A stretch of 64,000 nt of DNA from contig NZ_BAEO01000009.1 of the NCBI RefSeq assembly GCF_000314995.1, positions 1 to 64,000 on the forward strand. Reading direction: 5' to 3'. Below, in pieces: positions 1 to 7,414 of the stretch (its first letter is position 1; the number at the start of each line of letters is the position of its first letter). The DNA comes from Paraglaciecola arctica BSs20135 (lineage in GTDB: Bacteria > Pseudomonadota > Gammaproteobacteria > Enterobacterales > Alteromonadaceae). A program made the translations under genes and the position numbers. The notes below the pieces were generated by a model, which worked only from the letters and a program-made list of their open reading frames with translations, was not told where the DNA came from and made no database searches.

Positions 1-152
1 AACCGCTCTTCAACCCATCCACGGCGATGTTCATAACTCTGGCCTGAATAACTATCCACACCGCACAAAAAAGAGCGCCGTACACAACGGGAAACACAAT
101 GGTAATAAGGAGTATCCGATAAACAAATTTGACTGCTACGTGGCTGGGGCAT
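1..152 (-). CDS. REP-associated-type (Y1/IS200-like) transposase, N-terminal part, runs off the window
   Basis: A reading frame opens at ATG 152 and stays open to base 1, giving 50 residues. The N-terminus carries the pattern DTPYYHCVSRCVRRSFLCG followed by YSGQSYEHRRGWVEER. This is the typical start of the roughly 320-residue Y1-type HUH transposases related to REP-associated tyrosine transposases. The His-hydrophobic-His motif and catalytic Tyr would lie outside the window. An AAAGGA ribosome-binding site sits about 10 bases before the ATG. The upstream DNA carries a 25-bp repeat array, an arrangement expected for this class. Completeness of the gene cannot be judged here. Confidence 0.75.
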   Translation of the reverse strand, partial: MPQPRSSQICLSDTPYYHCVSRCVRRSFLCGVDSYSGQSYEHRRGWVEER

Positions 153-213
153 GACATCAATCCTTTGATTTATTTCCTATTCAAAGCCTAGCTTGTCTTT
201 TTATTTAGTCAAA

Positions 214-330
214 TTGTTATGGGTGGCTTGGTAAACTTCTTGGTAAACTCTGTAAACTTTGTTATGGGTGGCTTGGTAAACTTTTGTTATGGGTGGCTTG
301 GTAAACTTGCTCTTGGTAAACCTGGTAAAC
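214..330. repeat. 25-bp direct-repeat array with interspersed GGTAAAC fragments
   Basis: A 25-bp unit containing TTATGGGTGGCTTGGTAAAC occurs at 214-238, 259-283 and 284-308. The last two are exactly tandem. The intervals are filled by shortened pieces of the unit: CTTGGTAAAC at about 239-248, TGTAAAC at 251-257, and CTTGGTAAACCTGGTAAAC at 312-330. The array lies between the transposase start and the acyltransferase stop and has no coding potential of note. It is most simply the cognate repeat of the adjacent Y1-type transposase, which is inference from position. Confidence 0.8.
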
Positions 331-344
331 CATCCCACAGTTTT

Positions 345-1148
345 TTATCCATGATTTAATGTGAGGCGTATGTGTTTCAACATTAATTTGATGCCTGGCG
401 AGAGGTTTTCCATCAGTAATTCAGGGTTGATATAATACGGAGCTCTTTTGCCGTGGTATTCGATTACAGGGCCGATTTGTTCAAATTCTATACCAATGAA
501 CTTCATGCTGCGTGCAAGTCTGGGCTCCATCATCACAAAAGTATGTTTTATTTGATTCTCCATTACTAATGAAGCAGCAGATAAATAAAGCCCAATCGCA
601 ATAAAGGGGAAACATCTTAGTTCGTTTACAGAATAAGTATGTTGATTGATAACCCCAGTTGATGCGCCACTATATTTATCCATTTTACGACGCCTAAATT
701 CATTTGGAACAGCCAAGCGTGATATCTCACAAATCTCATGAGGTTTAAAATCATTAGGGTTTATTTTTCCAGGGGAAATAGAGTTTAAGCAGTACTTTTG
801 AATCGGTATAGTTTGACCGTTGGTTTCTGGCCTTACAACTCTGACTGTCCCTGCATAGTTGTGAGTGGGTAAATGCTGTATGAGGCAGTGAAACGAATAA
901 TCATCAAAGTCATCTTTTTCGATTTTAGCTGGATTTTCTGCTTCAAATTTTAATTCTTCGCAATAAACACCATGGCGAATACGGTAAGCTTCGTCTTTAA
1001 GTAAAGGACTGGTGGCCAAAACAGGTGAAAGGTAAGTTGCAAAATGTCGGGATACCGTTTTAAGTTCATTATTAACCGCAATATTCATTACTTTTTTTAT
1101 TAGCGGGCCAATTATGGGTTTATTGGAATATTTTTTTAAATTTTTCAC
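345..1148 (-). CDS. PEP-CTERM/exosortase system-associated acyltransferase (GNAT fold)
   Basis: The 267-residue protein matches the N-acyltransferase family linked to PEP-CTERM/exosortase systems. Markers are the segment with YRIRHGVYCEELKFE at about residues 55-69, an acidic FDDYSFHCLI segment, an AGTVRVVRP strand and EISRLAVP followed by a basic FRRRK stretch. Related proteins resemble acyl-homoserine-lactone synthases in fold; the acyl acceptor is unknown. The start shown is GTG and overlaps the stop of an upstream relic (GTGA). ATG at 1088 is an alternative, because the first 20 residues are basic and not typical of the family. No exosortase or PEP-CTERM substrate is visible here, so its partners are elsewhere or lost. 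Confidence 0.8.
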   Translation of the reverse strand: MKNLKKYSNKPIIGPLIKKVMNIAVNNELKTVSRHFATYLSPVLATSPLLKDEAYRIRHGVYCEELKFEAENPAKIEKDDFDDYSFHCLIQHLPTHNYAGTVRVVRPETNGQTIPIQKYCLNSISPGKINPNDFKPHEICEISRLAVPNEFRRRKMDKYSGASTGVINQHTYSVNELRCFPFIAIGLYLSAASLVMENQIKHTFVMMEPRLARSMKFIGIEFEQIGPVIEYHGKRAPYYINPELLMENLSPGIKLMLKHIRLTLNHG

Positions 1149-1390
1149 GTTTTTGGAATCGTAACCATTTTTTTAGCTTCCGTATCAACACTGTTTAGTC
1201 TTTTAGGAATGAATTCTAGAGCAGTTTTACAACCAATTTCATACAAAGATTCTTTCTCTTGAATAGACATGTTAAAAGCAACGGGGAAAGCTTCCCAGTA
1301 TTAACGATTATAGTGTTTTTCCAATATTGATCATGTACATATTCTCTAGACATTGACTTCATAAACGCTCTAATCAACATCATCACACAT
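1145..1390 (-). pseudogene. Patatin-like phospholipase C-terminal relic, frameshifted
   Basis: Two overlapping reading frames on the minus strand together resemble the C-terminal end of a patatin-like phospholipase. The first gives FMKSMSREYVHDQYWKNTII followed by VNTG. After a one-base shift at about 1292-1297 the second gives EAFPVAFNMSIQEKESLYEI and then GCKTALEFIPKR. The order 'TI-V-TG ... FN-S---K--LYE-G---A-EF' is the usual patatin tail. The N-terminal catalytic part (GGxR/K, GxSxG) is absent. The last 41 codons (ATG 1270) form a small open frame whose stop overlaps the acyltransferase GTG. This is read as a decayed gene, not a small protein. Confidence 0.5.
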
Positions 1391-1932
1391 TGCACTAAGG
1401 GTAACCAACTTTATTTGAATGCTTTGCCTGTTACTTGGTCGCTTTTTAATCTGAAGTGCCAGTTAATAAAGACACCCAATCACAGTCTAATCAACAAGCA
1501 TAAAGTGATGGGTATATTCCTCTATGGGGTTTTAAGAAATAAGATATTCAGGCCGATTGGGGATTTGGCTTATTAATGCAACTAAATGATTCAGCCAATT
1601 CAAATTTTAGACAACGCTATTGAGCACAGGTTGTGCTGGTAGCTTTGAAAGTGTGTGCGCTGAGTTTAGGCCGCTCTATAATAGGGCTGTTATGATGCTC
1701 TATGTAACCAGCTTTATCTTGTCGAATACAACGGCTGGATTTAGCAAAACAGTCATAAACGTAAATATCGCCTTTATTGGTCCAAGAAACTCCAGGCTTT
1801 CTACTACAGCCCAATTCTAAAAATAAAGCAGTTTAAAGACCTATTACATGCCGAAATCAGGATGTACCTAATAGCCGTATCTTTGCACTTGCATGTTAAA
1901 CAGACAGCATACTTCAGCGCTATATACAGAGC
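1391..1932. other. Non-coding or decayed DNA
   Basis: About 540 bases between the patatin relic and the LytTR regulator. Short overlapping frames exist on both strands at about 1617-1820, but none has a recognisable family, ribosome-binding site or neighbour that would support it. The stretch follows the decayed patatin gene and is probably more eroded accessory DNA. Nothing specific is recognised in it. Confidence 0.4.
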
Positions 1933-2676
1933 TTAGCGATCTAACCACTTCTTGAATTGCGCCGTGCGGGTTTTACTAGTGATAAGCGGCTGGTCTAAAA
2001 CATTAGTCGATACAGCGAGGGTATCTTTGCCATAATTCTCAAATGCACAGATATAATCCAGATTGATTAAGTCACTGCGGTTTAAACGAAAAAATTGTTT
2101 AGGATCCAATTGTTGTTCAAGTTCTGAAATTGAGTTCCCCGTCAGCATATGATGTTGGCCACTTTTATCGTATGCAGAAATCACCCCGGATGTCGCGCGT
2201 AGACATACTATATCCTCGGTTCTTAACACTTCAATTGCCTGTGCGTTACGCAGCAAAAACCGGCTTTTATAGGGAGTACCGTTATCAACCAGAATCGTTT
2301 TTTTAGAACTCGAAAAATTGATTTTTAATTGTTCATAGCTGAGCATGGCCTGTGAAAAACGCTTGTAGGAAAAGGGCTTGAGCAAGTATTCAATACCTTG
2401 GTTTTGAAAGGCCTGAGCCCAATGATGGTCATAAGAGGTGGTATAGATCACCGGGCAGGGTAAATCGAGGGAGTTTAAGGCACTAAACACTTGTCCGTCG
2501 AGTAATTCGATATCTGAAAAAATCAGATCCAACTGTTGTTCAGATGCAAAAAAAGCCAATACATCCGAAGTTTTATCGAACTGAGCAACGATAGTCGCAT
2601 CAGTGAAATACCGGGTAATGAAACCTATCAGTTTTTGCTTTGCTAGGGGTTCATCTTCAATTACCACAACTCTCAT
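1933..2676 (-). CDS. LytTR-family response regulator
   Basis: This 247-residue regulator has an N-terminal receiver domain starting MRVVVIEDEP, with the acidic pair E7/D8 and the phospho-acceptor Asp in the segment LIFSDIELLDG near residue 55. The conserved Lys lies in LLKPFSYKRF. The C-terminal half is a LytTR DNA-binding domain (residues about 145-245), with FFRLNRSDLINLDYI and a TSKTRTAQFKKWL tail. Its ATG overlaps the stop of the kinase gene by four bases (ATGA), so the two should be translationally coupled. It probably acts on promoters through direct repeats, as LytTR proteins do. Its targets are unknown. Confidence 0.9.
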   Translation of the reverse strand: MRVVVIEDEPLAKQKLIGFITRYFTDATIVAQFDKTSDVLAFFASEQQLDLIFSDIELLDGQVFSALNSLDLPCPVIYTTSYDHHWAQAFQNQGIEYLLKPFSYKRFSQAMLSYEQLKINFSSSKKTILVDNGTPYKSRFLLRNAQAIEVLRTEDIVCLRATSGVISAYDKSGQHHMLTGNSISELEQQLDPKQFFRLNRSDLINLDYICAFENYGKDTLAVSTNVLDQPLITSKTRTAQFKKWLDR

Positions 2677-3695
2677 ACTGCTTCCTTTTGCTTACATAGA
2701 GGCAAAATCAGCTCAAAATGGTCAGGTGTGTGCTCCACCTTTAACGGTTGGTTAAATATCGTATTGCAGCGAGATTGCAAGTTTGTGATCCCTAACCGAG
2801 TGGATTCCTGTTTGAACTCTTTCTCGTTTATCTTATTAAAAATACGTAACTGATTTTCCTCAATGGTTATCTTGATAACTAAGGGATCCGCTTTATCGCC
2901 CTGGTTGTGCTTAATTGCGTTTTCTATCGCTAGTTGCAAGGAACAAGGCAACACTTTGCTGCTTAGATCGGCAGCGGGCATAGTAGTCACCTCTAAAGTG
3001 TAGGCCTTGTCAAAGCGTGTGCTTATCAAATCCATATAGTTTGTGGCAAAGGCTAGTTCTTGTTTTAACGAGACCAATGTATGATCTTTATGCTGCAAAA
3101 TGTAGCGGTAAATATCGCAAAACGTATTGAGATATTCATCCGCATCATCTGGATCTTGTTGAATAAGCGCTGATAACACATTGAGGTTATTAAATAAAAA
3201 GTGAGGGTCGATATGCTGCTGCAATGTTTTTACCTGACTTTCGAGTAGTGATTTTTCCGTTTGTTGTAAGGCAATCCCTTGCTGTTTTATCTGTTCAAAA
3301 ACCTTAAATGCGAGGGTAAATCCCCCGACAATAGTGTGCAAAATAAACTGCATACTGATTAGCGAGAGTATATGGGCCAGAGTGATAGTTTGAATACCAA
3401 TTGCCAACTCAAGGACGCAAATTAATCCGGTTACTACTAGTGTAAAGCTTGCATTGCTGCACAGAAATACACGAATATAGCTATTGGTATCGGTGATTTT
3501 CTGCCGTCGCGTCTGAAAAAACTCAAACCAACGTAACGTTATCCATTGGGCAATAAAGCATTGAATTGCCATCCACACGGGGGCATCAAAATGCCACTGA
3601 ATGGCCTCCCCCGGTTTGACTTGCAATTGGGCGGAATACAACACCATAAACAAAGAAAACAGGCAAATGATAAAAAAATTAGTTAACTTGTTCAT
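2673..3695 (-). CDS. LytS-like sensor histidine kinase (His_kinase family)
   Basis: A 340-residue membrane kinase. Four or so hydrophobic segments occupy residues 1 to about 130. A short coiled stretch leads to the phospho-acceptor motif QQHIDPHFLFNNLNVLSALI (His in DPHFLFN). The ATP-binding part has LQLAIENAIKHNQ as N-box and a short GITNLQSR G-box. This is the architecture of kinases paired with LytTR regulators. It lies eight bases downstream of the preceding gene and overlaps the regulator gene. No extracellular sensor domain is present, so the signal is probably sensed in the membrane or through the upstream partner protein. Confidence 0.9.
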   Translation of the reverse strand: MNKLTNFFIICLFSLFMVLYSAQLQVKPGEAIQWHFDAPVWMAIQCFIAQWITLRWFEFFQTRRQKITDTNSYIRVFLCSNASFTLVVTGLICVLELAIGIQTITLAHILSLISMQFILHTIVGGFTLAFKVFEQIKQQGIALQQTEKSLLESQVKTLQQHIDPHFLFNNLNVLSALIQQDPDDADEYLNTFCDIYRYILQHKDHTLVSLKQELAFATNYMDLISTRFDKAYTLEVTTMPAADLSSKVLPCSLQLAIENAIKHNQGDKADPLVIKITIEENQLRIFNKINEKEFKQESTRLGITNLQSRCNTIFNQPLKVEHTPDHFELILPLCKQKEAV

Positions 3696-3703
3696 GGTGT
3701 GTC

Positions 3704-4474
3704 TTATTGCTTTTTAGCTTGGCTGGTATCAGGCAAGCGCATAATAACGTTTCCTTCCTCATCTAAAAACTCTAATTTTGCATCGCCTTCTTTGCTCACA
3801 AGCAGTTGGATACGTTTATTGCCCTGTGCATCATTTAAGCGCAGTTGAGAGCTCCCATTTAAGGTGCCGTAAAAGGCTCGCCGCGCGGCTCCTTTATTTT
3901 CCGCAATGATTAGTGTTTCAAGCTCGGCCATTTTTCCATTGTCACCTTCTGCCTGGGCTTTGGTAAACGCATTGCTTAACTCAAAGTCCATATCCCTACT
4001 AGGCCTGTCCATAATGGTTAAGCCAGTAATCATGAAGTCTTCTTGCTCTATATGCTGCATCATCATGGTTTGATCTTGGTTGTAGCGATCAAACGACATG
4101 TGCAGCCCATGACTTACTTTTTCATTCTCTTTTTTTCCTCTGAATATCAGACCGCCATTTTCTGTGCCTTCATCATTATAAAAAATCATTCCAGGACGGG
4201 CTCCATTAGAACGGAACACCTCTTTGCCATATTGTTCAACGGCTGGGGCTTTATCTGAATTTGCAAGTACCATGCGGTTAAGACCATTTGTTTCAATAAT
4301 ATTAATACGCTGAACCGATATTTCTTCGAATGTGGCGACATTAGTTGTGTTTTGGGAATTGCCCAGCGCCACATAACTACCAAGCGCCAAGATACTAACG
4401 CCGAACGCATAGTTGATTAGTTTTTGTGTTTTCAGTTGCTTAGCTAATACCGTCTGTTGAGTTGTTTGTGTCAT
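3704..4474 (-). CDS. Membrane-anchored protein of unknown function, first gene of a LytS/LytTR operon
   Basis: The ATG at 4474 is preferred over 4498 because GAGGATGGG lies just before it. The 256-residue product has one N-terminal transmembrane segment (INYAFGVSILALGSYVALG, about residues 20-40). A large, probably periplasmic domain follows. This contains the patterns RINIIETNGLNRMVL, GARPGMIFYNDEGTENGGLI and, near the end, SQLRLNDAQGNKRIQLLVS with FLDEEGNVIMRLPD. The repeated 'D/N-x-x-G-N-x-R' turns suggest a beta-rich fold. I do not recognise a named family. Its place at the head of the two-component operon suggests a sensor accessory or an output; this is inference. Confidence 0.75.
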   Translation of the reverse strand: MTQTTQQTVLAKQLKTQKLINYAFGVSILALGSYVALGNSQNTTNVATFEEISVQRINIIETNGLNRMVLANSDKAPAVEQYGKEVFRSNGARPGMIFYNDEGTENGGLIFRGKKENEKVSHGLHMSFDRYNQDQTMMMQHIEQEDFMITGLTIMDRPSRDMDFELSNAFTKAQAEGDNGKMAELETLIIAENKGAARRAFYGTLNGSSQLRLNDAQGNKRIQLLVSKEGDAKLEFLDEEGNVIMRLPDTSQAKKQ

Positions 4475-4792
4475 TTTCCCATCCTCTAAATCATCCATTC
4501 TAATATGTGTTATTCGTGGCCGTAGCTCTTTGGTATGAGGCTAAAGTAGCGCAGAGATAATCATGGAAATATACAAACCCCATAAGCGGGGGGAAAACCC
4601 GAATAAAGAGAAGAAACGACGGTTTGAAATGGTTTTCAGGTGGTGTACTTCTACCTTGAAGCAGGGGATGATTTGCTACTTTTAAAGATGGGGGGCTTTT
4701 CTATTTAATATAACTTGTAATTGATGCCGTTCTAACACCAAGTTATAAGGCAGATGGCTGCTCCTGCCAAGTATCCAACTTCAAATTTCTTG
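4475..4792. other. Intergenic region, no gene seen
   Basis: About 320 bases between the LytTR operon and the lipoprotein gene, presumably holding the operon promoter near 4500-4560. A G-rich stretch occurs at about 4586-4600 and 4690-4697. No convincing open frame, terminator or repeat was found. Confidence 0.4.
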
Positions 4793-5107
4793 TTATATTC
4801 CTTCACCAAAATTACATATAAGTACTTCACCTGTAGCTGTTGCGCCTTGAATAGTGGAATCTAGATTAAGGATTTTTATAGCATTCCCGCCGAGAATAGC
4901 AGCTTTATTTCGAAGTTCATTTAAAGCATTTTCGGATTCATGACCAGCCGTAGCGCCAAGAGTGTCAAACGCAGATGCGGTTCCTAGAAATTTGCAATTA
5001 GATTGCTGATTACTTTCTACAATCCTGACGCTTTGTCCTTTTACAGTTAAAGTTGTTGTACAACCAAACACTAAAAACATAGTTACTAATATTATTAATA
5101 CTCTCAT
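4793..5107 (-). CDS. Small lipoprotein of DUF4156 type
   Basis: A 104-residue product with a lipoprotein signal (hydrophobic residues 3-14, lipobox FLVFGC, Cys16). The mature part has VRIVESNQQSNCKFLGTAS, ALNELRNKAAILGGNAIKIL and a final Cys-containing strand. The NC-K-LG motif followed by LRN-AA-LGGNA is typical of DUF4156 lipoproteins of unknown role. The two mature Cys residues could form a disulfide, as in relatives. The gene stands alone, and its promoter should lie in the palindrome-rich region upstream. Confidence 0.75.
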   Translation of the reverse strand: MRVLIILVTMFLVFGCTTTLTVKGQSVRIVESNQQSNCKFLGTASAFDTLGATAGHESENALNELRNKAAILGGNAIKILNLDSTIQGATATGEVLICNFGEGI

Positions 5108-5410
5108 TTATTTACTTCCTCGTTGTAAAATTGATCAATTCAGAACATAACAATTTTTCGACGACATAACGTTGTGTTTAAACACGAAATTATGTCGCAT
5201 ATAATTAAGACCATATTTTTACACGGTCTCTACGTGCTTCTTTTATAAACACTTTTCTACATACAAGCAAAGAATACTTGTGGCGATACCCCACAATGTC
5301 GACGATCGGCTGTTATTGGACACACAACCAATCACTGAATATAAAGCCAGATACTTAATTTCAATTAAGTATCTAAATATTAGTCGGAAAAGCCGATGCT
5401 TTTGATTTAC

Positions 5411-5551
5411 CCTCGACTCAAAGCTCGCCACTAAATTACTCATTTTTGTAGGTCAATCGCCATGGACAGGCGATTGAGTAATGCCTCGTCGGGAACGAAT
5501 CATTACGACCTGCAAAAATGGATAGTTTAGTGAATGAAGAGCTTTGCCCTC
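5411..5551. repeat. Long imperfect palindrome that can form a three-way junction
   Basis: The core has an outer stem 5441-5454 against 5507-5520 (14 bp, one mismatch). Inside are two hairpins: AATCGCC/GGCGATT at 5455-5475, and GTAATG..TCGT/ACGA..CATTAC at 5478-5506. The stem extends outward imperfectly through CTCGA..CAAAGCTC on both flanks to about 5411 and 5551. It lies in a gene-free spacer and looks like a MITE-type or structured intergenic repeat. The 66-codon open frame crossing it at 5243-5443 is not supported. Confidence 0.7.
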
Positions 5552-5567
5552 GAGCGGCTTTCTTTGC

Positions 5568-5597
5568 TTACTTTCTTGAGCTGTAGCAAGAAAGTAA
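5568..5597. repeat. Perfect 11-bp inverted repeat
   Basis: TTACTTTCTTG at 5568-5578 is the exact reverse complement of CAAGAAAGTAA at 5587-5597, with an eight-base loop. There is no T-run at either end, so it is not a standard terminator. It adjoins the three-way-junction palindrome and probably belongs to the same element. The 15 bases at 5612-5626 recur in inverse orientation at 14265-14279. Confidence 0.7.
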
Positions 5598-5655
5598 GTC
5601 GCACAAAAGGGATTCTGTGAGAAACCTGCTAGGGATGGCAGTGCCCGCTAGGGCA

Positions 5656-5681
5656 TAAAAAGCCATCGACTAATGATGGCT
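5656..5681 (-). terminator. Rho-independent terminator of the valine operon
   Basis: Read on the minus strand, the stem AGCCATC/GATGGCT with a seven-base loop is followed by TTTTTAT. It lies about 55 bases beyond the stop of the last gene (SDR). Confidence 0.7.
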
Positions 5682-5735
5682 ACATTACCTATTTACAATC
5701 ACTGAAAGTGATGACTAAAAGTATTTAAATAAAAC

Positions 5736-6497
5736 CTAAACCCGTGTCCCCCCATCCAACTCCAAAGTCCTACCCGTAAAATACTCATTCTCAAAAATAA
5801 ACTTAGCCGCATGGGCCAATTCTTCCACTTCGGCTAAACGCTGCGCAGGAATACTTTTGATAAACATTTCACGCATTTCAGGGCGCATTTGTGCGGCCAT
5901 AGCAGTCTCGACTAAGCCAGGTGCGATACACCCAGTGCGAATACCAAAACGGGCGAGCTCTTTGCTCCATGATACTGTCATAGTGGCGACTGCCGCTTTG
6001 GATGCTGAGTAGTTAGTTTGACCGGCATTACCTGCACGAGATACAGAGGAGATATTCACTATCACTCCTTTGCTTTTGGTTTCGACCATTTGAACGGCGG
6101 CTTCGCGGCTACACAAAAAGGTGCCTGTGACATTTACATCCAGTACAGATTGGAATTGCTCTAGTGGCATTTTACTTACGATCTTACCTTCTTTCACTTT
6201 AAGTAACATGCCATCACGCATGATGCCTGCGCTATTAATTAAACCGTTAATTTGTCCAAAATCCGCAGCCACTTTTGCAAAGGTGGCTTCCACTTGTTGT
6301 TCGTCGGTGACATTAACTGCGTAACCATTAGCTTTTACGCCTAACTTTTCGATTTCGGCAGCGGCCGCTTCAACGGCTTCGGTTTGCATATCTAACAAGG
6401 CAATATGTGCGCCTTGTTTGGCAAATTCTTCAGCCATTGCTTTGCCCAAACCTTGGGCTGCGCCTGTGATAACAATCACTTTATTTTGTAAATTCAT
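5736..6497 (-). CDS. SDR-family dehydrogenase (3-hydroxyacyl-CoA or FabG-like reductase)
   Basis: A 253-residue short-chain dehydrogenase. It has the cofactor loop TGAAQGLGKAMA at residues about 11-22, a VNSAG-type segment read here as INSAG, the catalytic Ser in NISSVSR, and YSASKAA with the catalytic Tyr and Lys. The C-terminus ends TGRTLELDGGTRV. Asp at the end of the second strand (ALLDM) favours NAD over NADP. It is the last gene of the branched-chain catabolic operon, two bases after mmsB. A role oxidising a 3-hydroxyacyl-CoA intermediate is likely but unproven; an acetoacetyl-CoA reductase role is possible. Confidence 0.85.
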   Translation of the reverse strand: MNLQNKVIVITGAAQGLGKAMAEEFAKQGAHIALLDMQTEAVEAAAAEIEKLGVKANGYAVNVTDEQQVEATFAKVAADFGQINGLINSAGIMRDGMLLKVKEGKIVSKMPLEQFQSVLDVNVTGTFLCSREAAVQMVETKSKGVIVNISSVSRAGNAGQTNYSASKAAVATMTVSWSKELARFGIRTGCIAPGLVETAMAAQMRPEMREMFIKSIPAQRLAEVEELAHAAKFIFENEYFTGRTLELDGGTRV

Positions 6498-6499
6498 TG

Positions 6500-7405
6500 C
6501 TACTTCTCTTGCTTGGAAAATAAATTAAAAATACTGGAAAAATCCAGTTGTCCGTTGCCTTGCTGACTGTGGATATTATATAAGCTTTGTGCGAGTGCTC
6601 CCATGGGTGTGAGAGATTGACTCTTAAGCCCAGCGTCCATTGCCAAGCCTAAGTCTTTCTTCATCAAATCCACCATAAAGCCACCTTGATAATCATTCGA
6701 TGAAGGCACATTAGGCATCACATCAGGGCAGGGGTTATACAATTCTAAGGTCCAGTTTCTGCCAGAACTTTGCAACATAATGTCCGACATCACTTTAGGA
6801 TCTAGGCCGTTATCAATCGCCATCTGTAGGGCTTCAGAGGTGCCTAACATCAAAACAGATAACAACATATTATTGCATATTTTAGCCACTTGACCGGCAC
6901 CGTGGTCGCCAGCATGGAAGATGTTTTTGCCCATTGCCTGCAAAATCGGTAATGCTGTCGCGTAATCCTGCTCGTCACCACCCACAATAAAAGTCAGAGT
7001 ACCCGCCATGGCACCACTGACCCCACCAGATACAGGAGCATCAATAAAATAGATGTTTTTTTCGGCCAGTTTATTGGCAACCGTTATTGAAGTCGATGCA
7101 TCTATAGTGCTCGAATCAATCACCAAAGTACCAGCTTTTAACTGGTTAATTAGGCCGTTTTCACCAATGTAAAGTGACTCAACATGCTTACCTGCTGGCA
7201 ACATGGATATCACTACATCGGCTCCCTGAACAACATCTGCTGCAGAATTGGCTGCAGTAGCCCCTGCTTGTTGTAGATTGTCCATAGCGGTTTGCACTAG
7301 GTCAAATACACTCACTGAAAAACCGGCTTTTAACAAGTTATGAGCCATAGGTGCGCCCATATTGCCCAAACCGATAAAGGCTATTTTAGGTAGTTTATTA
7401 GACAT
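6500..7405 (-). CDS. mmsB: 3-hydroxyisobutyrate dehydrogenase
   Basis: The 301-residue protein oxidises 3-hydroxyisobutyrate to methylmalonate semialdehyde with NAD in valine degradation. It has the Rossmann motif GLGNMGAPMAHNLLKAG at residues 12-28, the substrate-binding DAPVSGGVSGA loop, and the catalytic Lys in GAGQVAKICNNML. The substrate-side helix has GRNWTLELYNP and GFMVDLMKKDLGLA. Length and motifs are typical for the family. It lies nine bases after the hydratase/hydrolase gene and supplies the substrate of MmsA, encoded by the first gene of the operon. Confidence 0.93.
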   Translation of the reverse strand: MSNKLPKIAFIGLGNMGAPMAHNLLKAGFSVSVFDLVQTAMDNLQQAGATAANSAADVVQGADVVISMLPAGKHVESLYIGENGLINQLKAGTLVIDSSTIDASTSITVANKLAEKNIYFIDAPVSGGVSGAMAGTLTFIVGGDEQDYATALPILQAMGKNIFHAGDHGAGQVAKICNNMLLSVLMLGTSEALQMAIDNGLDPKVMSDIMLQSSGRNWTLELYNPCPDVMPNVPSSNDYQGGFMVDLMKKDLGLAMDAGLKSQSLTPMGALAQSLYNIHSQQGNGQLDFSSIFNLFSKQEK

Positions 7406-7414
7406 TTTATTCCC

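Noticed and set aside
214-330. CRISPR-like repeats at the left end
   Set aside because: Repeats are directly adjacent or separated by pieces of themselves, with no unique spacers of constant length and no cas genes.
1617-1820. Overlapping short open frames on both strands
   Set aside because: No ribosome-binding site, family or neighbour supports either frame; the region looks decayed.
5243-5443. 66-codon minus-strand frame
   Set aside because: It runs through the palindromic element and has no recognisable protein features.
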